A stretch of 64,000 nucleotides of DNA. It comes from Treponema socranskii subsp. socranskii VPI DR56BR1116 = ATCC 35536 (GTDB lineage Bacteria; Spirochaetota; Spirochaetia; Treponematales; Treponemataceae). Both the position numbers and the translations under genes were made by a program. The notes beneath the pieces are model-generated. The model was not told the DNA's origin. It saw only the letters and a list, made by a program, of their open reading frames with translations, and made no database searches. The DNA lies in assembly GCF_000468115.1 (NCBI RefSeq), contig NZ_AVQI01000067.1:62001-126000 (forward strand), given 5' to 3'. Below, in pieces: positions 50,614 through 58,853 of this stretch (positions are counted from its first letter, which is position 1; each line of letters opens with the position of its first letter).

Positions 50614-52749
50614 TTAAATGTCCGTCGTCTGGGTTTTGAATTTACCGACTTCGGTGACGAGCCCGTCAATGGACTCTTTGTTTTTTCCCGCGATTTCCAG
50701 CGATTCCTGTGTTGCGGAATTGATAAGATCGACTTGCGACTCGATCGAATCCATCGTCTTCCGTAAAACGCGGGTGAGTTCGTCAAGCTGCGTCGCCTGC
50801 GTCAAAATATTTTCGCTGCTCGCGAGCATTTCGGCGGAATTGTATTTTACGCCGCTTGTCGTCGTACCGATATTTTTTATCATATCGCGGATATTCGTGC
50901 TGTTTTCTTCCTGCTTGTCCATCACTTTGACGACGCTTTCGATCGCGTTGTGCACTTCGTTCGAATAGTTTGAAATATAATTGAATTTTTCGACCGCACC
51001 CGATGCGGACGATGCGAGCAGTTCGATTTCATCGATGATGTTTTTGAGCGTCGTTGTGATTTTTTTACCTTGTGCACTCGAGCTTTCCGCGAGCTTTCTG
51101 ATTTCCGAAGCGACGACGGCGAAGCCCTTTCCCGCTTTGCCTGCGTGCGCCGCTTCGATGGCGGCGTTCATCGCCAAAAGATTTGTCTGGTTTGCGATGT
51201 TCTGAATGACGGCGCTCGCTTCGATCAAACTGCCCGACGCTTCGGAGATTCGCTGTGATATGTTGTTCGCCTGCGTCAGCGTTTCGCGCCCGGAGTCCGT
51301 CGCCGAAGCGAGGTTTTGCATGGTGTCCTGTGCATCCTTTATGTTTTCTTCGACGGAGCTTACGAACTTCGTTATACCGTCGAGCGACGACGTCGAGTTT
51401 TGAACAACGCTCAGCTGCCGGTCGATGTCTTCGTGCAATGCGCGGATCGCTTTGATAACTTCTTCGATTGCGGATGCGGTTTCCGAAACGCTTTTTTCCT
51501 GTTCCGTAAAATGCCCCCGCAGTTCGTCGATGCTGTCCGTAATCGCTTTTACGAATTCGCTTACGGATACCATATTGCTTTCGAGATCGGATCCGACGGT
51601 TTTCATTTCGAATGAACCGGTACTGACGTTTTTGATCGCATTCCGCAGTTTTGAGATCGTTTCGTTAAAGTAAGTCGACAGAATACCCGTTTCGTCTTTG
51701 CCGACGACCGGCAGTTTGATGGTGAGATCGCCTTCGCCTTGCGAAATATTGTGCAGCGCGTCGATCATCAAATTGAGCGGTTTGACGATACGGCGCGCGA
51801 TAAAAAATCCGATGATAATTGCGACGACGAGCTGCAATGCGGCGATGAGGATAAATGTTCGGATAAGCGTCGTTATATTTTCTGCGACGAATTCCGAAAC
51901 GGGCGCCATGAGCAGCAGCGTCCAACCGGAGTAGCGCATGGAAGATGTTGCCGCAATATACCGCGTATTATTTATTTTTGAAATACTCACTTTCGATTTT
52001 CCCGAACTCAACGCGTTCCGCAGAAAACCTTGAAATTCTTTGCTTTCGCTTTCGAATACTTCGGTAAAGATATTTTTATACAGTATTTCCGGCTGACGGG
52101 TTCCGAGTACGATGCCGTCGGGACTGATCAGATATGCGGCTCCCGTTTTTCCGACCGTCATATCGCTTACGAGATTCGACAGTGAACCGCCCAAAAGCGT
52201 TGCGCTGATAACGCCGGTAATCTTACCCTGAAGATCGCGCAAGGGAATCGCGATCGTGGACACGTACATCCGTTCCGTAGCGGAAAAAACCGGCTCCGTG
52301 ATGGCGTACTTACCCGTCATCGCTCGTTGAAACCAGTCTTCCCGCGAAACGTTTTCGGTTTTATTGTCGGTGCGGTAGAGAATGCCGTTTTTTCCGCCGA
52401 TACCGAAATTGAGCCAGCCGCGCTGACGCTGCAGTTGAATTTCATTTTTTAATAATTCTATTTTGGCCCGGTACGACAGTGTATCCTCTTGGATATCGGG
52501 GATATTCGAAAACGCTTCCAATTTTTCGAACATCGCCTTTGAGCGTTCGTCGAGCGCTTTTGAAGAGCTGAATACCAGTTCGTTGAGAAAGTATCGCGTA
52601 TTGCGTACGAGGGAAAAAGAGGCGAGCGTTATCGATACGATACACGAAATGAGCACGATCGAAAGAGAAAAAAACGCAAACGCCGTTATCATTTTATTTT
52701 TTATCGAAAATATTTTATGCTTTTTTCCGTCTGAAAAAACGTATTTCAT
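50614..52749 (-). CDS. Methyl-accepting chemotaxis protein
   Basis: 711-residue chemoreceptor. A first membrane segment (residues 17-40) and a second (about 286-310) enclose a 240-residue periplasmic sensor of dCache type (ISPDGIVLGTRQPE, WFQRAMTGKYAITEPVF). HAMP follows (IVKPLNLMIDALHNI), then the signalling hairpin with the conserved tip ASEIRKLAESSSAQGKKI and NQTNLLAMNAAIEAAHAGKAG minus its last residue. WNFQ-type CheR tails are absent. It senses an unknown small molecule and signals to CheA. GGAAGGGG lies just before the ATG. Confidence 0.95.
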   Translation of the reverse strand: MKYVFSDGKKHKIFSIKNKMITAFAFFSLSIVLISCIVSITLASFSLVRNTRYFLNELVFSSSKALDERSKAMFEKLEAFSNIPDIQEDTLSYRAKIELLKNEIQLQRQRGWLNFGIGGKNGILYRTDNKTENVSREDWFQRAMTGKYAITEPVFSATERMYVSTIAIPLRDLQGKITGVISATLLGGSLSNLVSDMTVGKTGAAYLISPDGIVLGTRQPEILYKNIFTEVFESESKEFQGFLRNALSSGKSKVSISKINNTRYIAATSSMRYSGWTLLLMAPVSEFVAENITTLIRTFILIAALQLVVAIIIGFFIARRIVKPLNLMIDALHNISQGEGDLTIKLPVVGKDETGILSTYFNETISKLRNAIKNVSTGSFEMKTVGSDLESNMVSVSEFVKAITDSIDELRGHFTEQEKSVSETASAIEEVIKAIRALHEDIDRQLSVVQNSTSSLDGITKFVSSVEENIKDAQDTMQNLASATDSGRETLTQANNISQRISEASGSLIEASAVIQNIANQTNLLAMNAAIEAAHAGKAGKGFAVVASEIRKLAESSSAQGKKITTTLKNIIDEIELLASSASGAVEKFNYISNYSNEVHNAIESVVKVMDKQEENSTNIRDMIKNIGTTTSGVKYNSAEMLASSENILTQATQLDELTRVLRKTMDSIESQVDLINSATQESLEIAGKNKESIDGLVTEVGKFKTQTTDI

Positions 52750-52837
52750 ACCCCTTCCTTGAAATGCTGCATTGCAGAAAATATCAATTTTCGAAAATGC
52801 CGCAGCCGTGCGCGTTCGCGCACATATAATATATGAG

Positions 52838-52859
52838 CGAGTTTTCGAAAGAAAACTCG
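52838..52859. terminator. Hairpin between MCP gene and sugar-binding gene
   Basis: CGAGTTTTC-GAAA-GAAAACTCG, a perfect nine-pair stem with a GAAA loop. It lies upstream of the MCP gene and after the converging-in-direction sugar-binding gene; it can terminate or insulate. Confidence 0.6.
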
Positions 52860-52864
52860 AAGTT

Positions 52865-52895
52865 AAAAGAGCCGCGCAATTTAAGCGGTTCTTTT
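52865..52895 (-). terminator. Terminator after the sugar-binding lipoprotein gene
   Basis: AAAAGAGCCGC and GCGGTTCTTTT form an 11-pair stem with A/T flanks suited to termination in both directions, 16 bases beyond the stop of the 52911-54230 gene. Confidence 0.8.
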
Positions 52896-52910
52896 ATATC
52901 TTCCTCGGAT

Positions 52911-54230
52911 TTATTTAGCGAGCGACTCGTCGGAATTTTTAACAAAATTATTCAGCACGCCCTGTATATTCTTTCCGGATGCGGCATTTTTCAGCGCCGT
53001 ATTCCAATAGCCGCGCATATCCGCAAAGCCCGTGATATTGTTATAGTACTGACCGAAGAATTTCTGCAGCACCGAATTATACAAGATTTCGGGATCATCG
53101 GTTTCGATGTCGATTTTCGACGTCACGGGAAAACCGCCGGTTGCATCTACGAGCTTGGGCGCCCATACTTCATCCGTTGCCATAAAGTGCAAAAATTTTT
53201 TTGCAGCCTGTATTTTATTTTGTTTTTTGTTATTGAAAATACAGGCGCCGCCGACGATGAATTCGAGGGACGGAGCGCCCGAATCGTTGGGGAAAGGCAT
53301 ATAAATCGGTGTAAAATCTCTGCCGCGGTATTTGCGCTTTCCGTCATACATTTTGTTCAGCTGCGGTGAATAGAGGATCGTGTGGGCAGCGTCGGATGCC
53401 GCGAACATGCCGATGACGTCGTTCGACGTGAGATTAGCGCCGTCAAGCAGCAAGCCTTCTTTTATCGCATTCATCGTCCACGCTACATTCCTTACCGCTT
53501 GCGGCGTGTTGAACGTATAGCGCGAATAATCGTTGTTCAAAAGCGATACGTTACCGAAGAGATTAACTAAAAATGCACGAGTGCCCTGATCACCGCCCTG
53601 CGTTTTATAGTAGAATACGCCGGGTGTTTTGCCTTTCGGCAGTTTCGCTTTGAGCGCACGCAAAAGATTTTCATACTCTGCGACAGTCCACTGGCGGTCG
53701 CGCCGCGTGTACGGCAAAAGCGAAAGAAGCCCCAAGTCGTTAAGCATCTCTTTGTTGAACGCCATCGCAAAAGGACCCGCATGCATCGGATACATATAGG
53801 TGCGCAAATCTTTACCTGCGGAAACCGCAAGCATACCCGTCATGATATACGGTTTTTCCGTTGCGAGTACGTCATCGAGCGGTTCGAGCAAACCTTTGTC
53901 CGCCCATGCGATGATGCGGCCGGGTGCGTCGTATACGATATCGGGAGCTTTGCCGGAAGAGATCGCCTGTTCGATTTTATCCGCACCGTCGGCATAACTG
54001 AGCGATGTAAAGCGCACGTTGATCGATGGATTTTCTTTTTCGAAAGCCGCAATAAGCTCTTTTTCAAAATCGCCTTGAACTCCCGTTTCCGAAGTAAAGT
54101 TGGGAAACGACCAAAAGTCGATATCCGCCGAAACGGAATCGGTTTTTTGATTCATACAGCCCGCTAAAAGCGATACGCATATAACGGCTGCAATATTTTT
54201 CAGCAGAAGTCCCCACCGGCTGTTGTTCAT
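52911..54230 (-). CDS. Sugar-binding lipoprotein of an ABC importer
   Basis: About 439 residues from the ATG at 54230 (GGGAGG upstream), with a lipoprotein signal VSLLAGC. It belongs to the family 1 sugar-binding proteins: FWSFPNFTSE at the N-terminus, KAPDIVYDAPGRIIAWADKG and AAKKFLHFMATDEVWAPK are family-like. No permease genes are next to it, so the transporter must be encoded elsewhere or shared. It may serve as a chemotaxis ligand carrier, given the MCP gene downstream. Ligand unknown. Confidence 0.88.
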   Translation of the reverse strand: MNNSRWGLLLKNIAAVICVSLLAGCMNQKTDSVSADIDFWSFPNFTSETGVQGDFEKELIAAFEKENPSINVRFTSLSYADGADKIEQAISSGKAPDIVYDAPGRIIAWADKGLLEPLDDVLATEKPYIMTGMLAVSAGKDLRTYMYPMHAGPFAMAFNKEMLNDLGLLSLLPYTRRDRQWTVAEYENLLRALKAKLPKGKTPGVFYYKTQGGDQGTRAFLVNLFGNVSLLNNDYSRYTFNTPQAVRNVAWTMNAIKEGLLLDGANLTSNDVIGMFAASDAAHTILYSPQLNKMYDGKRKYRGRDFTPIYMPFPNDSGAPSLEFIVGGACIFNNKKQNKIQAAKKFLHFMATDEVWAPKLVDATGGFPVTSKIDIETDDPEILYNSVLQKFFGQYYNNITGFADMRGYWNTALKNAASGKNIQGVLNNFVKNSDESLAK

Positions 54231-54249
54231 AAACCCTCCCGTAAAAACT

Positions 54250-54265
54250 TTTGTACGTATACAAA
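54250..54265. promoter_or_regulatory. Palindromic operator candidate before the sugar-binding gene
   Basis: TTTGTACGTATACAAA has perfect TTTGTA/TACAAA arms and lies 20 bases upstream of the ATG at 54230, over a TATACG that could be the -10. It would suit a LacI-type or other dimeric repressor. Confidence 0.55.
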
Positions 54266-54470
54266 TCTTTTGCAAATATCCGCGCAAACTCGAGATAAAG
54301 AACGACGGCGATATTTCAGACGCCGCTTTTTATCATATCTCCTGATTCGCGCAATATTTTTTGCTTATAGTATTTGCGTATGAATATCGATAATAGTACC
54401 GACTAAAGAAGCTCGTGTCAATCTTTTATATCGGCAGGTTATCATAGTCGTAAAAATAAGGAATCAGCAG

Positions 54471-54543
54471 TCGGGCAAGGCGGATTTGAACCGCCGACCT
54501 CTTGGTCCCGAACCAAGCGCGCTACCAACTGCGCTATTGCCCG
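54471..54543 (-). tRNA. tRNA-Pro (CGG)
   Basis: On the minus strand: acceptor CGGGCAA/TTGCCCG, D-arm with GTTGGTAGC, anticodon stem CTTGG/CCAAG with loop TTCGGGA (anticodon CGG), T-arm GGCGG-TTCAAAT-CCGCC, discriminator A; CCA is not encoded. Confidence 0.95.
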
Positions 54544-54573
54544 TTCGTCGGTTATTCCGGCGTGAAAAAAATA

Positions 54574-54712
54574 GGGCTGTTCAAAAACTTCAGTTTTTGA
54601 ACAGCTTCCTTGATTTTAGGTGCGATGTTTAAAATTAAATCATTACAATACACAGACTTAATTTTAAACTCGATAGGCTGTCGAAAAAGTAACCGACTTT
54701 TGAAACAGCCCT
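54574..54712. repeat. MITE-like nested palindrome between two tRNA genes
   Basis: About 139 bases bounded by GGGCTGTT... and ...AACAGCCC. Inside are a near-perfect hairpin (54576-54605, GCTGTTCAAAAACT/AGTTTTTGAACAGC), a second inverted pair GTTTAAAATTAA/TTAATTTTAAAC, and a third imperfect hairpin (54676-54710). The first hairpin is the same family as those at 15892 and 60138. No protein is encoded. The three palindromes nest into one larger fold. It may be a miniature transposable element or a pair of tRNA terminators. Confidence 0.7.
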
Positions 54713-54717
54713 TGTTA

Positions 54718-54791
54718 CGGGAGCGACGGGGCTCGAACCCGTGGTCTCCGGCGTGACAGGCCAGCGCGATAACCAGCTTCGCTACGCCCCC
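54718..54791 (-). tRNA. tRNA-Asp (GUC)
   Basis: On the minus strand: acceptor GGGGGCG/CGCTCCC (one G-U pair), D-arm GCTGGTTATCGC, anticodon stem CTGGC/GCCGG with loop CTGTCAC (anticodon GTC), T-arm ACGGG-TTCGAGC-CCCGT, discriminator G; CCA not encoded. Confidence 0.94.
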
Positions 54792-54955
54792 GTGATTTTT
54801 ATACTATAGCATAATTTTATTTTTTATGTCAAGTGTCGTAAAAACATATAACCGATTTAAAAAACCTTGTAAAAGAAATCGTCGTAACGTAAATCTCTGA
54901 ACGGTCTCTAAAACGGGAGAATCTTTAAAAAGATATTTCAAATCGGCGTATTTGT

Positions 54956-55018
54956 TTTAGTTGCTAAACTATATTGACAAAAGGCTGCGGCGGGTGTATA
55001 TTTGTTTTAGCGGCTAAA
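54956..55018 (+). promoter_or_regulatory. MarR-gene promoter with twin operators
   Basis: TTGACA (54974-54979) and TATATT (54997-55002) are 17 bases apart, start near 55009. Two inverted repeats, TTTAGTTGCTAAA (54956-54968) and TTTAGCGGCTAAA (55006-55018), lie 50 bases apart: one upstream of -35, one over the start site. Their surroundings (TATTTGTTTTAG and CTAAA-N-TATA-N-TGAC) are repeated too. This is a good autoregulatory site for the MarR protein encoded next. Confidence 0.8.
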
Positions 55019-55054
55019 ATATACTGACGGAAGGTCATAAAAACGGACGGCACG

Positions 55055-55519
55055 ATGCACGACATACAAAGCTTTATGGAGCTTACGGCAAAGATTCAAT
55101 ACCGGATCAATGCCAACGATAAAAAACCGAAGCGCTTCGGCACCGCTCACCTGCTTTATCAGAGTGAAATACATTTTATCGCAGCGATAGGTTTGTCGGA
55201 CGGATACAGCGCATCTGAGCTTTCGGAAAAACTCGGCATTACAAACGGTGCGGTAACGCAGGTTTCCGATAAATTGCTGAAAAAAAAATTGATACGAAAA
55301 TATAAAAAAGAGGGGAATAAAAAAGCCGTCTATATTACATTGACAAAAGAAGGAGTGCGTGCGTATAAAAACCACGAAAAATTCCACGACGGTTTTAATA
55401 AAAAAATTACGGCGTATTTAAGTTCGCTTTCGAAAAAAGAATTTTCGGCGATAGCACGCTTAGCGGAATTGGTAAACGAAAACATACCCGATTTCGATAC
55501 AACGGAGGATATCGTATGA
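55055..55519 (+). CDS. MarR-family transcription regulator
   Basis: 154-residue winged-helix dimer of the MarR family. The recognition part is YSASELSEKLGITNGAVTQV followed by the wing KKEGNKKAVYITLTKEG. It should repress its own operon with the ferredoxin and flavodoxin genes through the twin operators upstream and release DNA on binding an inducer, possibly a redox-active or phenolic compound. The stop overlaps the next ATG (ATGA). Confidence 0.93.
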   Translation: MHDIQSFMELTAKIQYRINANDKKPKRFGTAHLLYQSEIHFIAAIGLSDGYSASELSEKLGITNGAVTQVSDKLLKKKLIRKYKKEGNKKAVYITLTKEGVRAYKNHEKFHDGFNKKITAYLSSLSKKEFSAIARLAELVNENIPDFDTTEDIV

Positions 55520-56409
55520 AAGCCGTCGTAATCGTATTCAGTCCTGCGGGACATACGCTCGCCGCCGCACGGATGATTGAAAAAAGTATTGAAGCGAGGG
55601 GAGGCGAAACCGACATCGTCAACTTGACAAAAGACGATACTCTGTTGTTCTCTCCGGTCGGAAGCGAAAATCTCGCGGCGAAAGCGGGCGAGTTCGACGC
55701 TCTTTTTGTCGGCGCTCCGGTATATGCCGGTCACGCGGAACACACGGTATTGCGTACGATCGCGATGCTCCCGCCTCCGGACGAAAGAAGATCAAAGATT
55801 GCCGTGCCGTTTATAAGCTACGGAGGAGCGCATTCGTTTGTCGCGTTGGAAGAGATGGGACGCGCATTGAAACGAAAAAAATACGTGCCGGTTTTGGGCA
55901 TAAAAATCGCTTCGTTTCATACGCTGAGCAGAAGTTTTCGCACAAAGATATTGGAAGACCGGCCGGGCGAGACGGAGCGTTGTGTAATAGACGACGCCGT
56001 AAGCAAAGTCGTCGATCTGTGTGCCGACCCGAAATCGATACGGGACGGCAGTGCATCTTTTGCATATACTAAAATGCCCATGCGTTTTATATTAAAAATA
56101 CTTTCACAGGAAAGAATTCATGCGAAATTCAAAACCGTGTCGATCGTATACGAAAAGTGCCGCGTATGTAAAAGATGTATAGAGGTGTGTCCCGTCAATA
56201 ATTTTGTTTTTACGGACGGTATCGTGTCGGTGAAAAATCAAAAAAATTGTATTCTGTGCGGGGAGTGTTTTTACAACTGCGCAAGCGATGCGATCGTTTT
56301 CGACTACCGTAAACTTGCAAAAAAGCGATTGCGTGACGGCGAGGTCGTTTTGGAAAGTCCGCTCTCGGCCGTATATCCTGACGAATACGGTTATATACGG
56401 GAAAAATAG
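55516..56409 (+). CDS. EFR1-type flavodoxin-ferredoxin fusion
   Basis: 297 residues. The N-terminal 160 form a flavodoxin-like domain (VVIVFSPAGHTLAAARMIEK for FMN phosphate, FVGAPVYAGHAE). The C-terminal part has two 4Fe-4S motifs: CRVCKRCIEVCP and CILCGECFYNC. This EFR1-type architecture carries electrons in anaerobes. It probably works with the flavodoxin next door. Translation is coupled to the MarR gene. Electron donor and acceptor are unknown. Confidence 0.9.
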   Translation: MKAVVIVFSPAGHTLAAARMIEKSIEARGGETDIVNLTKDDTLLFSPVGSENLAAKAGEFDALFVGAPVYAGHAEHTVLRTIAMLPPPDERRSKIAVPFISYGGAHSFVALEEMGRALKRKKYVPVLGIKIASFHTLSRSFRTKILEDRPGETERCVIDDAVSKVVDLCADPKSIRDGSASFAYTKMPMRFILKILSQERIHAKFKTVSIVYEKCRVCKRCIEVCPVNNFVFTDGIVSVKNQKNCILCGECFYNCASDAIVFDYRKLAKKRLRDGEVVLESPLSAVYPDEYGYIREK

Positions 56410-56421
56410 GAGGTTTGAATT

Positions 56422-56880
56422 ATGAATGAAATTTGCATTGTGTACGATTCTCCGCACAAGGGAAATACGGAAAAGCTGCTTTTGAAAATCAAAGAAAAAT
56501 ATGCGGATACGGCTCTTGTTAAAGCGGCCGATTGCACTCCCGAAATTTTTTCCCGCTATGACGTACTGGGATTTGCATCGGGAATTTATTACGGAAAGTT
56601 TTCTCCGTCCGTTTCGGCCGTGCTCGAACAGGCGATTAAAAGCGATGTAAAAAAATTGTTTTTTATCTATACGTCGGGAGCGGGCAGGTCAGGGTATGAA
56701 AATGCACTTCGGGCTAAAACGGAGAAAAGCGGCAAAATCTGCTTGGGTATATTTTCCTGCAAAGGTTTCGATACCTACGGTCCTTTTAAGCTTATCGGCG
56801 GATTGAATAAGGGCAGGCCGAACGAAGACGATTTCAGAGACGCGATTGCATTTTTCGAAAACGATATTTTAGCGATTTAA
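56422..56880 (+). CDS. Flavodoxin-family protein
   Basis: 152 residues with the flavodoxin fold: IVYDSPHKGNTEKLLLK at the N-terminus binds the FMN phosphate and GFASGIYYGKFSP the ring. It is slightly shorter than classical flavodoxins and resembles the protoporphyrinogen-oxidase/multimeric flavodoxin side of the family. AGGAGG lies before the ATG, 12 bases after the EFR1 stop, so it ends the MarR operon. Confidence 0.9.
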   Translation: MNEICIVYDSPHKGNTEKLLLKIKEKYADTALVKAADCTPEIFSRYDVLGFASGIYYGKFSPSVSAVLEQAIKSDVKKLFFIYTSGAGRSGYENALRAKTEKSGKICLGIFSCKGFDTYGPFKLIGGLNKGRPNEDDFRDAIAFFENDILAI

Positions 56881-56942
56881 ATTATTAAAATATCAAGTGT
56901 TTCCGAAATTTATTAAAGCAGGGAAGTCGTTTTTCTGATTTT

Positions 56943-57122
56943 GAGCGTGCCGCCGATTTTAATTTTCGAATAACTCTTAAATCGGTTAAAGATTATTTGC
57001 GCTCTTCGCGTCCGGCGGCGGTAAACCTTTCGTGGGCTTTAGAGCGTATGAATACGGTTTGTGTTGAGCATAAAAGCGAGCCCGATAAAGAATATACTGG
57101 AAGCGCTTTTGAGCGACGATGA
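56943..57122 (+). pseudogene. mtnA: Relic of mtnA (methylthioribose-1-phosphate isomerase)
   Basis: A frame of about 60 codons without a start codon contains DYLRSSRPAAVNLSWALERM, a typical MtnA segment (consensus Yaa-S-RPTAVNL-WAL-RM). Before it, sequence similar to the preceding part of the enzyme is only faintly visible, and after the TGA at 57120 other frames hold fragments with little resemblance. So the gene has been deleted and scrambled. MtnA belongs to methionine salvage. The remaining 120 bases up to the promoter at 57245 show nothing else. Confidence 0.65.
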
Positions 57123-57244
57123 TCAACAGTCTGTCGCGTGCTCCGGCGCGGCGAAAACGAGTGTCGAATTCCGCGTCCCTTGAGCGCGCGTACCGTGAGG
57201 GCGGCGATTGCCGAACGACGTGGTGATTTTAATATGTTAAACGA

Positions 57245-57272
57245 TTGACATATACGGGTTTTGTGCTATACT
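57245..57272 (+). promoter_or_regulatory. Promoter giving a leaderless phosphoesterase mRNA
   Basis: TTGACA (57245-57250), 16-base spacer, TATACT (57267-57272), and 11 bases to the ATG at 57284. Start expected about five bases before the ATG. No ribosome-binding site. Confidence 0.75.
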
Positions 57273-57283
57273 CGTTTATACCT

Positions 57284-58060
57284 ATGCGCGTACTTTTGAT
57301 TTCCGACGTTCACAGCAATTTCGAAGCCCTTTCGGCCGTTTTATCTGCAGAAGCGGGTTTTGATTGGGTTTGGTGCGCAGGAGATTTTGTCGACTACGGC
57401 ATTTCACCGAAGCCCGTTATCGATTGGTTTCGTAATCATAGAGCGGAGAGCCGCCTTGTCAAAGGCAATCATGATGAGCATTTGGTAAATGTATGGAAAT
57501 CGGGAGTATCGAAAACTATTGCTCCGATGCAGTTTAAATGGGTTCATCAAAATTGTCTGCAGCTTGATGCCGCCCGTGTGTCTTTTTTAGATTCGCTCCC
57601 TGAGATTATTTCGTTTGAACAAGATGGTCGGTATTATCTTATGGCGCATCGTTTCGATAAAACCGTTCCGTATCGCGATATAAACAGTATCGAAGAGTTC
57701 GATGCATTTTGGAATGCAAATACGCCGGAGTCTTATCATAATGCGTTTGAACGCCGCATTATTGTCGGGCATACGCATCGTCAATGCGCCCATTACCTGT
57801 ACGGAAACAGGATGTGGATAAATCCGGGAAGCATATCATATCGCCGTCCCGACGAACACGATAAAAGTGCGCAGTATGCCGTTATAGAAGACGGTACGAT
57901 TATTTTCAAAAGAATACCCTATGATCGCAGCATACAGTTTGCTGCTGCGGAACAATACGGGAAAAATAAATCGATGATGGAAACGGAAGTGCAGGATTTT
58001 TATTTCTTTTTCGGAGATGCAAAAACGACGCGGGATCCGCTTCCGACAGGAGCTGTATGA
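57284..58060 (+). CDS. Calcineurin-like metallophosphoesterase
   Basis: 258 residues from the ATG at 57284. Dinuclear metal site: Asp and His in ISDVHSNFEAL, Asp in WCAGDFVDYG, Asn-His in VKGNHDEH, His in MAHRF, and His in IVGHTHRQ. The type is that of YfcE/MJ0936-like phosphodiesterases. The last 25 residues (YFFFGDAKTTRDPLPTGAV) have no known role. It overlaps the phosphatase gene by four bases and opens the cluster that runs through the ABC importer to the LacI regulator, suggesting the imported compound or its product is a phosphate ester. Confidence 0.9.
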   Translation: MRVLLISDVHSNFEALSAVLSAEAGFDWVWCAGDFVDYGISPKPVIDWFRNHRAESRLVKGNHDEHLVNVWKSGVSKTIAPMQFKWVHQNCLQLDAARVSFLDSLPEIISFEQDGRYYLMAHRFDKTVPYRDINSIEEFDAFWNANTPESYHNAFERRIIVGHTHRQCAHYLYGNRMWINPGSISYRRPDEHDKSAQYAVIEDGTIIFKRIPYDRSIQFAAAEQYGKNKSMMETEVQDFYFFFGDAKTTRDPLPTGAV

Positions 58061-58746
58061 AATCCTACAGACGGCTGCATTTTGACGGTATTGAAAATTT
58101 TCGTGATCTCGGCGGCTGGGAATGCAGCGGCGGCGGGATGACAAAGTACGGGGTATTTTACCGTTCGACGGAACTCGCAAAAGCAACGAAAGCCGACTTG
58201 AAGCGTATTGAAGATTTGGGAATACGGACAATCCTTGACTTGCGGCACCCGGCGGAAACGTCGGCACGACCCGATTGCCGACCGAGATCCTGTGTTTATA
58301 AAAACATATCGGTGCAGGGGTCAATTCGGCCGCATGAGCTCAATGTACACGGAGATGTGTATATGACGCATACGCTGCACCATATGTATCGACAGCTTCT
58401 CACGGTGAGCGGTGATGAATTCCGCAAAGTGCTGTTTTTTTTGGCGGATGCCGAAGGGCCGGTGGTGTTTCATTGCGTTGCGGGAAAGGATCGCACGGGA
58501 CTTACCGCGATGTTTTTATATACGATTGCAGGAGTCGATGAAAAGGATATCGTCGCGGACTACGAAGTGAGCCACACGTATATCAAAGGCTTTATGACCG
58601 ACGTTTCCGGTTCTCACTATATGAATATGGAAAAGCTGCTCGCTTTTTTGCATAAAGCTTACGGCGGTGCCTCGCAGTACCTCGATGCGATCGGCGTAAC
58701 TGAGGAAGTGCGCCGAAAAATTTACAAAAAATTTGTTATGAATTAA
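58057..58746 (+). CDS. Tyrosine/dual-specificity-type phosphatase (PTP family)
   Basis: 229-residue cysteine phosphatase of the bacterial PTP (Y_phosphatase3) family. The P-loop FHCVAGKDRTG (HCx5R) carries Cys and Arg; the N-terminal NFRDLGGW is the family's other signature. Members act on phosphotyrosine, phosphoinositides or small phosphate esters. No secretion signal. Its ATG overlaps the phosphoesterase stop, so both are made together. The 107 bases to the next gene are AT-rich and contain an imperfect CGATTCGG/CCGGATCG inverted pair. Confidence 0.9.
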   Translation: MKSYRRLHFDGIENFRDLGGWECSGGGMTKYGVFYRSTELAKATKADLKRIEDLGIRTILDLRHPAETSARPDCRPRSCVYKNISVQGSIRPHELNVHGDVYMTHTLHHMYRQLLTVSGDEFRKVLFFLADAEGPVVFHCVAGKDRTGLTAMFLYTIAGVDEKDIVADYEVSHTYIKGFMTDVSGSHYMNMEKLLAFLHKAYGGASQYLDAIGVTEEVRRKIYKKFVMN

Positions 58747-58853
58747 TTGTAATGCGATTCGGTTTATATGCCGGATCGAACAGATAAATTTGTTTTTATA
58801 GAGGGAGCCGTAGGTTCTCATTTCTTAATAAAGATTTTTTGGAGGACAGCTTT

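Noticed and set aside
58750-58800. Imperfect CGATTCGG/CCGGATCG pair as LacI operator
   Set aside because: Eight-base gap and a mismatch are unlike compact LacI-family operators; could be chance.
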